Origin: Neoalteromonas facilis
GTDB taxonomy: Bacteria; Pseudomonadota; Gammaproteobacteria; Enterobacterales; Alteromonadaceae
NCBI RefSeq assembly: GCF_002807665.1
Contig: NZ_PEAY01000004.1
Span: forward strand, 186,001 to 250,000
Length of the DNA stretch: 64,000 nucleotides
Direction of reading: 5' to 3'
Below are positions 18,256 through 26,891 of this stretch, piece after piece. A program made the position numbers and the translations under genes. The number at the start of each line of letters is the position of its first letter. The first letter of the stretch is position 1. The notes under the pieces are model-generated. The model had not been told where the DNA came from, made no database searches, and worked only from the letters and a program-made list of their open reading frames with translations.

Positions 18256-18663
18256 CTATTTACCGACTAGGTAATCTATCAACCAGGCTTTGGCGCTTTC
18301 GATATCTTCAAAGAATTCAATGTTGACGCCGGAGTCGGTATGTTGAGATAGGATATGCTCTTTGAACAAATGTGGGGCTTCAACTTCACCATAGACGTAG
18401 GCACTAACAATCAACCCTTTTTGAGTTGAGCCGCGCAACGTTTCTTTTATTTTTACCAACGAACCCTCTGGGATAACGCCCGGACCCTTCACGATGATCA
18501 TGCTAGCCCAAGTCGGGGCATCAATGGTCTCGCGCACAGGCCCGACTACGCGTTCATAGTTGTCGAAGAATTCAATATTTACAGCACCGTCGATATAAAC
18601 ACTCAAAATACGATGCTCACTATCATAAACCGCTCGCACGTCACCGTGCGCTATGAATTCCAT
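18256..18663 (-). CDS. STAS/SpoIIAA-like small protein A
   Basis: A 135-residue cytoplasmic protein with no signal peptide. It shows the pattern of the SpoIIAA/STAS-like fold: an initial beta hairpin (SEHRILSVYIDGAVN), a helix (FFDNYERVVGPVRETI), a central strand (SMIIVKGPGVIPEG), another helix, and a last unit FFEDIESAKAWLIDYL. The last motif is shared with the protein at 20342-20707 (MSLEDAENWL), so the two appear to be distant paralogues on either side of the patatin gene. The family is inferred from pattern and no function is assigned. The 295 bp on its 3' side hold only a hairpin and no gene. Confidence 0.75.
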   Translation of the reverse strand: MEFIAHGDVRAVYDSEHRILSVYIDGAVNIEFFDNYERVVGPVRETIDAPTWASMIIVKGPGVIPEGSLVKIKETLRGSTQKGLIVSAYVYGEVEAPHLFKEHILSQHTDSGVNIEFFEDIESAKAWLIDYLVGK

Positions 18664-18791
18664 ACTGCTACTTTGGCTCTATTGGTTGCTTATTGAAATA
18701 TAATATAGACCAATAACGCCACAATGGATCAGTGAGTTGTGGAGAAAGCAGTGTGTTAGAACCGCCAATATTCATCATCCCAATGATGGGG

Positions 18792-19940
18792 TTATTTCTC
18801 GATACTGAAGAAGTGTTCGATCTTGTCTTTATTTTGCATCGCATCTTGATAGCCAAGTTCCATTAACTCGTCACAATAGGCATGAGTAAACATTAGATAG
18901 CTCGCAGCTGAAGCGCCTCCGCCTTTGACTGACGCGCCGGTGCAGCCCATAAAAAACCGGAGTGAGTTGGGTAAGCTTCTGATACGGCGCCGAGCAATAA
19001 GGTCAAGACGCTTGCTTGGTGAAATAATTAAGCTATCCACTTTACGCAAACGACCGGTTTCATCGAGTCGTTCTTCATTGATCAGAGCAAGTAATTCATT
19101 TATTCGTTCCATGTGTTCAATGTCACCTTCTATGGTATCGATAAAGGCACTATTGAATAACTGACCGACTATCTGAGCTAACGAAGGCGCATGACGTGGA
19201 GGTGCAAATTTACCGCTATGTCCCCATGGTCCGGCGGTTCTGTTGCCTGATACCCCGATAATAAAAAGTCGCTCGGCGCCTAGATGTAAGGCAGAACTAA
19301 TGGGGGCTATTTGTCTCATTGCACCATCGCCAAAATACTCCTTACTTAATTTAACTGTAGGAAAGACTATCGGAATGGCGGACGAAGCCATCAAATGATC
19401 CACTGTGATGGGCATCGGAGCGCCTACTCTGCGATATCGTCGCCAGCCACGCAATGATGGGTGCCCTTGAAAGAAGCTAACTGATTCTCCTGAATTGTAG
19501 CCTAGTGCGGTGATGCAAAGTGCGCGGAGTTTTCCCTGATTGATGCGCTGTTGAATATTGTTAAATTGCACCACACTGCTCAACAAATCACGCAGAGGAC
19601 TGTTGTCCAATAACGCCAATGGTGCTCGGTCGTGATAACCCTGAGTGAACAATGAGGTGATCACGCGTAATGTACCTAATGTCAGCTCGCCCCAACTGGT
19701 TTTTATCACATGTTCAAACTCAATATTCCGCCATGTATCGGCTAAGTCGTGCGCGGCAAAGCGAAAGGAACCAGGGTGAGCAGCAAGTGCTGCGGCATTA
19801 ATCGCACCGGCCGATGTACCCGATATGATCTTAAAAGGATTTCTCAAGTGAGGCAGGATGTCTGATACCGCCAACAGTACACCGACCTGATAGGCTGCAC
19901 GAGCGCCGCCGCCAGATAATATCAGTGCATTATTTTCCAT
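18792..19940 (-). CDS. Patatin-like phospholipase/acyl hydrolase
   Basis: A 382-residue patatin-family enzyme. The oxyanion loop is LSGGGARAAYQVG (8-20), the nucleophile elbow is GTSAG (Ser43), and the catalytic Asp is in FGDGAM (Asp205). In the family these enzymes hydrolyse acyl chains of phospholipids or related lipids with a Ser-Asp dyad. The C-terminal part (about 265-380) is rich in Arg and helices, with no transmembrane segment. ATG 19940 is chosen because GGAGACC lies just upstream; a GTG four codons earlier is an alternative. It is flanked by two STAS/SpoIIAA-like genes. Confidence 0.92.
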   Translation of the reverse strand: MENNALILSGGGARAAYQVGVLLAVSDILPHLRNPFKIISGTSAGAINAAALAAHPGSFRFAAHDLADTWRNIEFEHVIKTSWGELTLGTLRVITSLFTQGYHDRAPLALLDNSPLRDLLSSVVQFNNIQQRINQGKLRALCITALGYNSGESVSFFQGHPSLRGWRRYRRVGAPMPITVDHLMASSAIPIVFPTVKLSKEYFGDGAMRQIAPISSALHLGAERLFIIGVSGNRTAGPWGHSGKFAPPRHAPSLAQIVGQLFNSAFIDTIEGDIEHMERINELLALINEERLDETGRLRKVDSLIISPSKRLDLIARRRIRSLPNSLRFFMGCTGASVKGGGASAASYLMFTHAYCDELMELGYQDAMQNKDKIEHFFSIEK

Positions 19941-20124
19941 TGAGGTCTCCACGTTTAAAAAGCCAGATCAATTGACGTGGATAATGAGGGAAAGCAAGGG
20001 CCATTAAGGTTAGATATACGCCGAAGAACATGTGCAAATGTTCATAGATAAAATTTCTGCTCGTTCGGCTTCGAAACAACATATCGATGCGATTTAACCT
20101 TATAGGCTTATACGCCATCAGCAT
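19930..20124 (-). CDS. Small basic membrane-associated protein upstream of the patatin gene
   Basis: A 64-codon frame whose stop overlaps the patatin start region by 11 bp, a layout typical of coupled genes. The product is very basic at the N-terminus (YKPIRLNRIDMLFRSRTSR) and has one hydrophobic helix (MFFGVYLTLMALAF). The ribosome-binding site is poor. It may be a small membrane partner or only an upstream frame. Family unknown. Confidence 0.4.
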   Translation of the reverse strand: MLMAYKPIRLNRIDMLFRSRTSRNFIYEHLHMFFGVYLTLMALAFPHYPRQLIWLFKRGDLNGK

Positions 20125-20341
20125 AGTAGAGCATTTGAATATAATAAAGGTAAGACGTGTTACTTAAGCTGGGCTTAGGGAATGGCCCATAAATACTAAC
20201 CAGCTTCTTAAGAATTTTTCGCTCAGTGTTTAAAGCGCGCAGACAAAGTATAAATACTGAACTACTATAGAATTAGGACGCTACGTAACGGTGTTCTAGT
20301 TTAGAATTAACACGCAACTTTGAGTTATCCACGAGGACTTC

Positions 20342-20707
20342 ATGCAAAGTCATGGTCACGCAGACTTCTTATGGCGCGGTGATGTGTTATATCTTCACGC
20401 GTTTGGCCCTTTCAATTACGAAGGCGTGAATGAAGTTTACCAAGAATATATGAAGCAAATCGGCTCCCGAGATGGGCGTCCTTATAGAGTAATAGAGGTT
20501 TGGGACGATGAGACCTTAGCTTCTCCAGAAGCGATGAAAAAGATTGCGATGATGTGGCAACACCTACAACAAAACGGCTGCCTTTCCCTGGCAATCGTCG
20601 TAGCTAACACGATGCAAAAGAATCTATGTGAAGAAATGCTGCCTGTTATGGGCGCTATCTTTATGTCTCTTGAAGACGCTGAAAATTGGCTTCACTCTAA
20701 TACCTAG
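20342..20707 (+). CDS. STAS/SpoIIAA-like small protein B
   Basis: A 121-residue soluble protein. The layout matches a SpoIIAA/STAS-like domain: an initial strand pair (WRGDVLYLHAFGPFN), a helix (GVNEVYQEYMKQIG), a strand (YRVIEVWDDE), a helix (MKKIAMMWQHL), a strand (LAIVVA) and a final SLEDAENWL. The spacing and the last motif resemble the protein at 18256-18663. It starts 217 bp from the small ORF upstream of the patatin gene, on the opposite strand; that gap shows no gene. Function unknown. Confidence 0.75.
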   Translation: MQSHGHADFLWRGDVLYLHAFGPFNYEGVNEVYQEYMKQIGSRDGRPYRVIEVWDDETLASPEAMKKIAMMWQHLQQNGCLSLAIVVANTMQKNLCEEMLPVMGAIFMSLEDAENWLHSNT

Positions 20708-20870
20708 AGAGTAGTTTCAATTTAACGTGCAGCTTAAATTGAAACAGCCTAACATACACCCCTGAATTTGATTCGTGCTTTACGGTTTTCGTTTTTGACC
20801 GACACACCATAGGCATTTCGCACTTTCAAGCGCGTCAGTAAAGGTCATTCAAGCAAAAGGGATCGTGTAA

Positions 20871-21326
20871 ATGGATATCAGTATTGATGATTTAACTGAT
20901 GGAAAAGTAATCGCTCTGCTCAATCAGCATTTGGAAGCGATGCATCAATATTCACCTGCAGAAAGTGTTCATGCCATTGACTTTGACAAGCTAAACGATC
21001 CTAACGTTACCTTTTGGTCAGTGAGAATCGGTGGCGAGCTAGCGGGATGTGGTGCTCTCAAAGTATTGTCGTCAAACGCCGCTGAATTGAAGTCGATGAA
21101 AACTGCAGATGCTTTTTTACGCCAAGGCGTTGCCGCGAGTTTGTTAGTGCATCTTATAGCGGAAGCCAAAGCGCGAGGTTATACCTCAGTGAGTTTAGAA
21201 ACGGGCAGTCATGAAGCGTTTAAACCGGCTATTGCGCTATACAAGCGATTTGGTTTTGTTGAATGTGGCCCTTTCGCTGAATATAAACTGGACCCGTACA
21301 GCCGCTTCTTCACTAAGTTAATTTGA
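20871..21326 (+). CDS. GNAT family N-acetyltransferase
   Basis: A 151-residue GNAT enzyme. The acetyl-CoA binding motif A reads LRQGVAASLLVHLIAEAKARG (two parts, near residues 83-103), slightly off the usual RGxGxG, and motif B includes YKRFGFVECGPF. It resembles the YsnE-type GNAT subgroup (ELKSMKT before motif A, LETGSHEAFKPAIALY after it). It would transfer acetyl from acetyl-CoA to a small amine, substrate unknown. It stands alone, with 163 bp before it and 230 bp after it. Confidence 0.88.
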   Translation: MDISIDDLTDGKVIALLNQHLEAMHQYSPAESVHAIDFDKLNDPNVTFWSVRIGGELAGCGALKVLSSNAAELKSMKTADAFLRQGVAASLLVHLIAEAKARGYTSVSLETGSHEAFKPAIALYKRFGFVECGPFAEYKLDPYSRFFTKLI

Positions 21327-21556
21327 AAACGTTAGCTCTTTATAGAAAACCTGAGTTGATGCGCATAGGTTTTATGTGGCAAAGGGCATGACATTTGAAG
21401 GGAAGTACTTTTCTAAGGATATTAGCTCCTGATCAGAAATATATTTAACTATTTGATAAATATTGCTTTATATTAGTTTCCTCCTGAAGTGGGGGCCTCT
21501 ATTTAAGTCGTTGACTAAGTCGCACTTTAATTTCCAATACCTAAAAGGATTTACTC

Positions 21557-22357
21557 TTGAAAACACTTGTTGCCTTGATGTTGTTTTTCTCATGCGTTGT
21601 GGTGCAAGCGGCAACATTTAAATCAATCAGTCCTGAACCCGCTCAAATTGTCACGGAAACACCGAAAGTTAACGTTGCTTTACCAGCATCTTATAAAATT
21701 AACGGCACTGAACGGTACCCCGTTTTGTATGTTCTCGATGGTGATTTAAATGCTGAGTTAGTGTATCGCATGCTTCATCGTTTGCATGCATCATCCGGTG
21801 CGAAAGAGCACATCATTGTTGGTATCGCGAGCGAAAATCGTCTGCGGGATTTTGCCCCGACGGTAAACCTCGATCCCAGAGGGCCTGTGGGTGAAGGTGG
21901 CGGTGGGGATAGATTTCTCGACTATATGGAAAATGTGCTAATTCCGCATATCGACGGCCAATACAGAACCAATGAGTTTAATGTGATTGCGGGTCATTCA
22001 GTCGCGGGGTTACTGGTGGTTCATAGCTTTCATAGTCGTCCCGAACTATTTCAAGCTCACATGGCGTTTAGCCCCGCTGTATGGTGGGGAGCGCGTGAGA
22101 CGGCCATAGCAACTGAAGAATATGTCGTCTCTGATGAGCCTATTCAAAACTTTCTGTATATGGATATTGGCAGTGAAAACGGTGAAATGCGTGAGGTTTA
22201 CGATTCTCTTGCTAAAACGCTGTTGAGAAACCGGAATCTGGATTTAACTTTGCAATTCGACAAGTTTGATCATGTGCAACATGATCTCACTATGGCTGCG
22301 GGACTTTTCAACGCGCTAACCGGACTTAACAAATACCAACATTCAGTAGGTATGTAG
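21557..22357 (+). CDS. Secreted esterase of the Fes/IroE-like alpha/beta hydrolase family
   Basis: A 266-residue protein with a signal peptide (cleavage after VVQA, about residue 19). It has YPVLYVLDGDLN (oxyanion/early strand) and the nucleophile elbow AGHSVAG (Ser near 138), with a late His in FDHVQHDLT. This is the COG2819-type esterase family, whose members include siderophore esterases and S-formylglutathione-hydrolase-like enzymes. Translation starts at TTG 21557, supported by AAAAGGA at 21543-21549. No siderophore genes are nearby, so the substrate is open. Confidence 0.87.
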   Translation: MKTLVALMLFFSCVVVQAATFKSISPEPAQIVTETPKVNVALPASYKINGTERYPVLYVLDGDLNAELVYRMLHRLHASSGAKEHIIVGIASENRLRDFAPTVNLDPRGPVGEGGGGDRFLDYMENVLIPHIDGQYRTNEFNVIAGHSVAGLLVVHSFHSRPELFQAHMAFSPAVWWGARETAIATEEYVVSDEPIQNFLYMDIGSENGEMREVYDSLAKTLLRNRNLDLTLQFDKFDHVQHDLTMAAGLFNALTGLNKYQHSVGM

Positions 22358-22448
22358 TTTAGGTTTGGCGTCAGCCAAAGAATTTAACTCACCAATGTGG
22401 TTGAGTGAGAACAATCGATATGCGTGAAAAGAGGCTTTATTGACCTAA

Positions 22449-22859
22449 ATGTCATTCATCATAAAAGAGGTTGCACCAACTTGCGTTGAGTTTGCGGCGC
22501 TACGTAAATTGGTAGGTTGGGATAATCCTGAGGATATCGTACTGCAGGCGAGCATCGATGCTTCGCTGTTTTGGATAACTATCTATTCAGGCGCACAATT
22601 GGTTGCAACAGGCCGAGTAATAGGTGACGGGGCGATGTATTTTTATATACAGGACGTTATTGTCCACCCGTCTTATCAGCAGCGTGGTTTGGGTCAACAG
22701 ATCATGTCAGCAATTGAGCGTTACCTTGACGCAACCTGCCAACAGGCCGCTACGGTCGGCCTATTATCTGCCCAAGGCAAAGAGGAATTTTATCGGCGTT
22801 TTGGCTTTATAGAGCGTGACGGTAAAACGCTCGGTTTAGGTATGTGTAAATTTTTATAG
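22449..22859 (+). CDS. GNAT family N-acetyltransferase (second)
   Basis: A 136-residue GNAT protein with a canonical acetyl-CoA loop QQRGLGQQIM (near residues 77-86) preceded by YIQDVIVHPSY, and motif B FYRRFGFIERDG. It resembles small bacterial GNATs of the aminoglycoside/spermidine-like type, with unknown substrate. The start is the ATG after a weak upstream signal. It lies between the secreted esterase and a cupin gene, all on the plus strand with 50-90 bp gaps. Confidence 0.87.
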   Translation: MSFIIKEVAPTCVEFAALRKLVGWDNPEDIVLQASIDASLFWITIYSGAQLVATGRVIGDGAMYFYIQDVIVHPSYQQRGLGQQIMSAIERYLDATCQQAATVGLLSAQGKEEFYRRFGFIERDGKTLGLGMCKFL

Positions 22860-22913
22860 CGGCTACACTGTTCAATTTGGACACGACTACGCATAACAAT
22901 TTGAGGAAAAAAC

Positions 22914-23324
22914 ATGAACGCAATGCGAAGATTTGGTTTACCTACCCTGTGTGTGCTTTTCTTGGCTAGCTTTTCTATACATGGGGTAGCTCAGGGATCC
23001 GCTGCGGGCCCAGTATTGGAAAGTTTGCTGAAACAAAAATTAAAAGGTGTAGCGAATACCGAAGTTGTCGTCAGTAAGGTGCAGATCCCTGCGAACACCA
23101 GTTTATCCAAACACTGGCATCCAGGCGAAGAGTTTGCTTATGTTTTGGAAGGCAGTGTTACGCTGTGGCAACAAGGCCTAGAAGACAGATTGCTCCAGGC
23201 TGGAGAATTAGCCAGCATTCCATTAAAACAAATTCACACCGCAGTGACCGGCGATGAGGGTGTCACGCTGCTAGTGTTTCGTGTTCATGAAGAAGGTAAG
23301 CCGGAGCGCGTTATTGTTGAATAG
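22914..23324 (+). CDS. Secreted cupin-domain protein
   Basis: A 136-residue protein with a signal peptide (about residues 1-27) and one cupin_2 barrel. The metal-binding motif 1 is SKHWHPGEEFAYVLEG and motif 2 is PLKQIHTAVTG, giving the His-His-Glu-His ligands. Periplasmic cupins of this type are common and mostly uncharacterised. It is preceded by a good ribosome-binding site (GAGGAAAAAAC). Convergent with trxC. Confidence 0.88.
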   Translation: MNAMRRFGLPTLCVLFLASFSIHGVAQGSAAGPVLESLLKQKLKGVANTEVVVSKVQIPANTSLSKHWHPGEEFAYVLEGSVTLWQQGLEDRLLQAGELASIPLKQIHTAVTGDEGVTLLVFRVHEEGKPERVIVE

Positions 23325-23397
23325 CCTTGTTGTATTAGCATATCGAATGAGCCAAACGACCTAACCGATGGCAGCAAACGGGCCAATCTTACAGTTT

Positions 23398-23835
23398 TTA
23401 AGATTGCATCAACTCTTGGATCGACTGAACAATCCACGCCCTTAATTGTGGCTCGGATAAGGCACCTGACACTCGGTTTACCTCTTTACCGCCATAAAAC
23501 AATACAAGTGTTGGAATGCTGCGAATACCGGCTGCAGCGGATACCTGTTGTGCATGCTCAGTATTTACTTTGGCAAATAACAGCGCTTCGGTTTCGGATG
23601 CGACTTTGGCAAACACAGGCCCCATCACCTGACATGGACCACACCAACTTGCCCAGTAGTCGACCAAAATGGGTAAATCGTTCTTTTCGATATAGCGATT
23701 GAATGTTGAGTCACTCAGCTCGACGGGGGTAAACGTATGCACGGCTTGTTTGCACTTGCCACAAGATGCATCTGTATGTGACTTATCTTCAGGTATGCGA
23801 TTAATCGCGCCGCAATGTGGACAAACAATATTCAT
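23398..23835 (-). CDS. trxC: Thioredoxin 2 (zinc-containing)
   Basis: A 145-residue TrxC. The N-terminal zinc site consists of C5, C8, C25 and C28, followed by a thioredoxin fold with the active site WCGPC (C65, C68) and the cis-Pro motif SIPTLV. In E. coli thioredoxin 2 is cytoplasmic and induced by oxidative stress. It has a strong ribosome-binding site (GGAAAGG) and starts 56 bp after the yegD stop codon on the same strand, so co-transcription with the Hsp70-like gene is likely. Confidence 0.95.
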   Translation of the reverse strand: MNIVCPHCGAINRIPEDKSHTDASCGKCKQAVHTFTPVELSDSTFNRYIEKNDLPILVDYWASWCGPCQVMGPVFAKVASETEALLFAKVNTEHAQQVSAAAGIRSIPTLVLFYGGKEVNRVSGALSEPQLRAWIVQSIQELMQS

Positions 23836-23891
23836 ACTAACCTTTCCTTTTTACTAACTGACGCTTGGTGGTGACCCGGTCGCGTGCTCGT

Positions 23892-25397
23892 TCAATTATT
23901 GAGTTTCGCCGCCTGAATTGCCAGCCCTTCGCAAACTGAATTGAAGGCATCGTTTTCGAGTAATGGCAAGTTAGCAAGCAGGCTCTCACACAATGCATTT
24001 CGGACGATTGGAGAGAGGCTCATCCCTCCCGTTATCATCACGACTTCCGGCGGATTACTGCTATTCGCTAAGCATTCTTCAATTAAGCCTTTTACTTTAC
24101 TTAACCACGATTGCATTGATTTCTGTAGCGTTTGAGTGCTAATCGAAACATCGAAATCAGGCTCAATGTAATGCAATGGTAGGGTAATGTCGTCTTTACT
24201 AGAGAGTAATTCCTTCGCTAACCTGGCAGAGTTTACAACGCGCGCAGAGAGCTTTTCTTCTTGAATAATCAATAAGCGCTCTAGCTGTCGCGGCTCTTTA
24301 GTTATCGACATTGTTTGCGCAATTTCTAAGCCGTAATCGTCTGAGAAGAAACGGGTTAATTTGGGAATATCATCAACTGCACACATGTCTGAAAAATAAG
24401 TAGGCGGTACCGGTAAGCCGTTTTGCATTTGTAAGCCCATTCCCATGTGGGGAGCCAATGCCTTTAATACCAAACTTTTATCGCACTCCATGCCGCCAAG
24501 TCGTTTGCCCGTTACCGACAACACATCTTGCTGTCGGTCGACATGCGCATTCTTTTCTGGCGATAAATTAATGCAACAAATATCCGTAGTCCCACCACCA
24601 ATATCCACAACAAGCGCGGTAGTAAGTCGATCTAAGGAGCGTTCAATTTCATAGGCTGCGGCGATAGGCTCCTCGAGGAAGTCCACATTTTCAAAACCCG
24701 CTAATCGTGCAGCTTGAGACATAATGTCGATTGCCTGATTGTTACCAGCTTCGCCACGTGTACCGTGGAATTTTACCGGTCTACCAATTACCGCGCGGGT
24801 CACCACTTTGTTTAACTGTTGTTCAGCACATTGTTTGAAATAAGCCAGTTGTTTGGCAATCATGCCGACAAATGCTGTTTTTTGACTACCTTCCAGTGAG
24901 GCTCCGAGGAAGTTTTTAGGCGAATAAATTAAACGGCCCTTGTCAGGCATCTTAAGAAAGCGTCTAAAGCCTTCCTCGCCAAAGGCAAACTGACCCGTTT
25001 CAACCAATTGTTGCAATGACAATTGTTGCACTGTCATATCTTTTAATAATAGCTGTATGGCTCGTCGTTGAAGCGCAGGACGGTCATGAAATTGACCGCG
25101 CAGATCATCAATCCGGTCGCTATAAACTTGTTGCTCATTGGGATCTTGCGCTTCGTAGTAGCCTTGCTTGGCTTTTTCGATTTGTTCGCCAATGACCCGC
25201 TGGATCTGGCTTACTTTGGCTTCAATTGCGTCGGCAGGGGGGATCGGTAATTCATCCTCATAATAAATGAAGATTGATGAGCGAATTTTGTTGCTGTTCT
25301 CAACTAAAGGGTCGAGTTTTATATGCTGATGATGACGTCCGTCGAAGTAGACTACTTCTGAGTTCGAGGTGCCATAATCGATACCAATTGCTGCCAT
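23892..25397 (-). CDS. yegD: Hsp70-family chaperone-like ATPase YegD
   Basis: A 501-residue actin/Hsp70-fold ATPase lacking the DnaK substrate-binding domain. The phosphate-1 motif is IGIDYGTSNSEV at the N-terminus, the phosphate-2 motif VVDIGGGTTDICC is near 265, and the adenosine motif VVMITGGMSLSP is near 460. A long coiled insertion (about 55-130) precedes the QFAFGEEGFRRFL region. It corresponds to E. coli YegD, whose role is not settled. Downstream of it on the same strand is trxC; upstream is a wHTH-TPR regulator. Confidence 0.92.
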   Translation of the reverse strand: MAAIGIDYGTSNSEVVYFDGRHHQHIKLDPLVENSNKIRSSIFIYYEDELPIPPADAIEAKVSQIQRVIGEQIEKAKQGYYEAQDPNEQQVYSDRIDDLRGQFHDRPALQRRAIQLLLKDMTVQQLSLQQLVETGQFAFGEEGFRRFLKMPDKGRLIYSPKNFLGASLEGSQKTAFVGMIAKQLAYFKQCAEQQLNKVVTRAVIGRPVKFHGTRGEAGNNQAIDIMSQAARLAGFENVDFLEEPIAAAYEIERSLDRLTTALVVDIGGGTTDICCINLSPEKNAHVDRQQDVLSVTGKRLGGMECDKSLVLKALAPHMGMGLQMQNGLPVPPTYFSDMCAVDDIPKLTRFFSDDYGLEIAQTMSITKEPRQLERLLIIQEEKLSARVVNSARLAKELLSSKDDITLPLHYIEPDFDVSISTQTLQKSMQSWLSKVKGLIEECLANSSNPPEVVMITGGMSLSPIVRNALCESLLANLPLLENDAFNSVCEGLAIQAAKLNN

Positions 25398-25450
25398 GCC
25401 AATGAGTGTTTAAAAAAAATGAAGCGCGGATTGTATAGGATATATGCGGC

Positions 25451-26767
25451 TTATTCATTGCTAAATTGTACGCAAATGTCGTTTCCTACCCGTTGTTTGA
25501 ACTCATTGCATAAGCGCTCTGCACTCGCAGTTTCACCTGACTCGAATAAAATAGTCGCCAAACGTTGGGTAGCGCGAGCATTTAGGGGGGCAAAACTGAG
25601 TACATGGCGATACCACAATTCCGCTTGTTGCATGTTGCCGAGTTCCTGATATTTGTGCCCAATCATAGCACCCATGTCGGCATACCAAGGTGCGATTTGC
25701 GCGGACTGATCTTTATATACGACGGTCATGGCCGAAAACGCGCGTTCAAAATAGGGTATTGCTTCGGCTTGTTGGCCTTTCAATTCTAGTGTGTCGCCAA
25801 TGTTGATATAAGCATCCCAAGCGTGCTTATCGAGCTCAACGGCCTTTTCGTAGTGCGTAATTGCACTATCAAATTGACCTAGCGCCGCGTGCACGAAGCC
25901 GAGTGCTTTATATGCTTTTGCTGATCGCGGATCGAGTTCAACGGCTGATTGAGCGAGGGATTGTGCACGAGCGAGCTTGCGTTGAGCTTGTTCTGATTGC
26001 GTAAGCCCTTGTTCAATTGCATCAGCAAGACTTTTAATTTGAATGAGCGTGTTTTGGGTTTTTGCTGGCCATCGGATCACTTGTTGCACTATCGCATTTG
26101 CCAGTCCGGCTTGAGCATGACTTGACGAAGGGCGAAGCGCCATGGCTTGCTGATATAGGTCGATTGCCATTTCGTTATCTTGTCTACGCATTTGCATGTA
26201 GTAATCGTCTGCCTGACTTAAAATGAAGTCGCCCTCGTCTTCCGAATGTGGCTCTTTTTGAAATGGATTCACTAGGAACATGCCGCCGATGAAAATAGCA
26301 CCAACAACAAGGGTACTGATCAAGAGTGCTACTGGCCGGTGTGGTTTCATCTCGACTATGGATGAAGGAGGTTCCGTCGTCTCTTGCTGTGTAACGACTA
26401 TTTCATTAATAGGGCCATGCCAACGAACTTCTTGAGCTATAAGCCGATAGCCCCGCTTGGGGAGCGTTTCAATAATGCTCGGCGATTTGGGGTCATCGTT
26501 CAGTACTTTCCTTACTCGTGAAACACAGCGAGTGAGTGAGTCTTCACTTACAACTTGGCCCGGCCATAAAACCTCGAGCAGTTGGTCTTTCTCGATGAGT
26601 TGAGCCACGTGTTTACTTAGTATCTTGAGTAAATAGATCCCTTTGGGTTCAATGCGGGCAATAGGATCATATTGCTGGGTTTTTTCGGCATCACTGTCAA
26701 ATAGCCATACTTCTCCCGATGACATATCAATAAGCCATTGGTTAATTTGAAGTTTCCGGCCGCTCAT
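25451..26767 (-). CDS. CadC-like membrane regulator with TPR sensor domain
   Basis: A 438-residue protein. An N-terminal OmpR-type winged helix (about 1-115; EDSLTRCVSRVRKVLNDD, then ETLPKRGYRLIA) is followed by a transmembrane segment (about 147-167) and periplasmic tetratricopeptide repeats (several, for example YKALGFVHAALGQFDSAITHYEKAVELD split over 290-320). It has the same layout as the regulator at 14315-16351 but with a different sensor domain. It is divergent from a secreted S41 protease gene and upstream of yegD and trxC. Confidence 0.9.
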   Translation of the reverse strand: MSGRKLQINQWLIDMSSGEVWLFDSDAEKTQQYDPIARIEPKGIYLLKILSKHVAQLIEKDQLLEVLWPGQVVSEDSLTRCVSRVRKVLNDDPKSPSIIETLPKRGYRLIAQEVRWHGPINEIVVTQQETTEPPSSIVEMKPHRPVALLISTLVVGAIFIGGMFLVNPFQKEPHSEDEGDFILSQADDYYMQMRRQDNEMAIDLYQQAMALRPSSSHAQAGLANAIVQQVIRWPAKTQNTLIQIKSLADAIEQGLTQSEQAQRKLARAQSLAQSAVELDPRSAKAYKALGFVHAALGQFDSAITHYEKAVELDKHAWDAYINIGDTLELKGQQAEAIPYFERAFSAMTVVYKDQSAQIAPWYADMGAMIGHKYQELGNMQQAELWYRHVLSFAPLNARATQRLATILFESGETASAERLCNEFKQRVGNDICVQFSNE

Positions 26768-26819
26768 ATACTCTTGGACACCTTATAAATCGTGCGCTCA
26801 GACTTTTTTCCGAAGAATA

Positions 26820-26842
26820 TCAGGCTTTCGTCAGGACATCAT
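26820..26842. promoter_or_regulatory. Direct repeats between the TPR regulator and the S41 protease gene
   Basis: The word TCAGG occurs at 26820 and 26831, exactly 11 bp apart, followed by TCAT at 26839, in the 124-bp divergent intergenic region. The 11-bp direct-repeat spacing fits an OmpR/PhoB-type winged-helix binding site. The assignment to the neighbouring regulator is inferred. Confidence 0.35.
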
Positions 26843-26891
26843 GTGCAATTTATTCGACGGTATTCTCACTTTATAAACAGAGGAATTCTTA

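Noticed and set aside
18668-18856. 62-aa minus-strand open frame
   Set aside because: It overlaps the patatin 3' end in another frame, has no ribosome-binding site and no recognisable composition.
23384-23406. Inverted repeat CAATCTT / AAGATTG at the end of trxC
   Set aside because: The stem is AT-rich, only 7 bp, and overlaps the trxC stop codon; as a terminator it is too weak to call.
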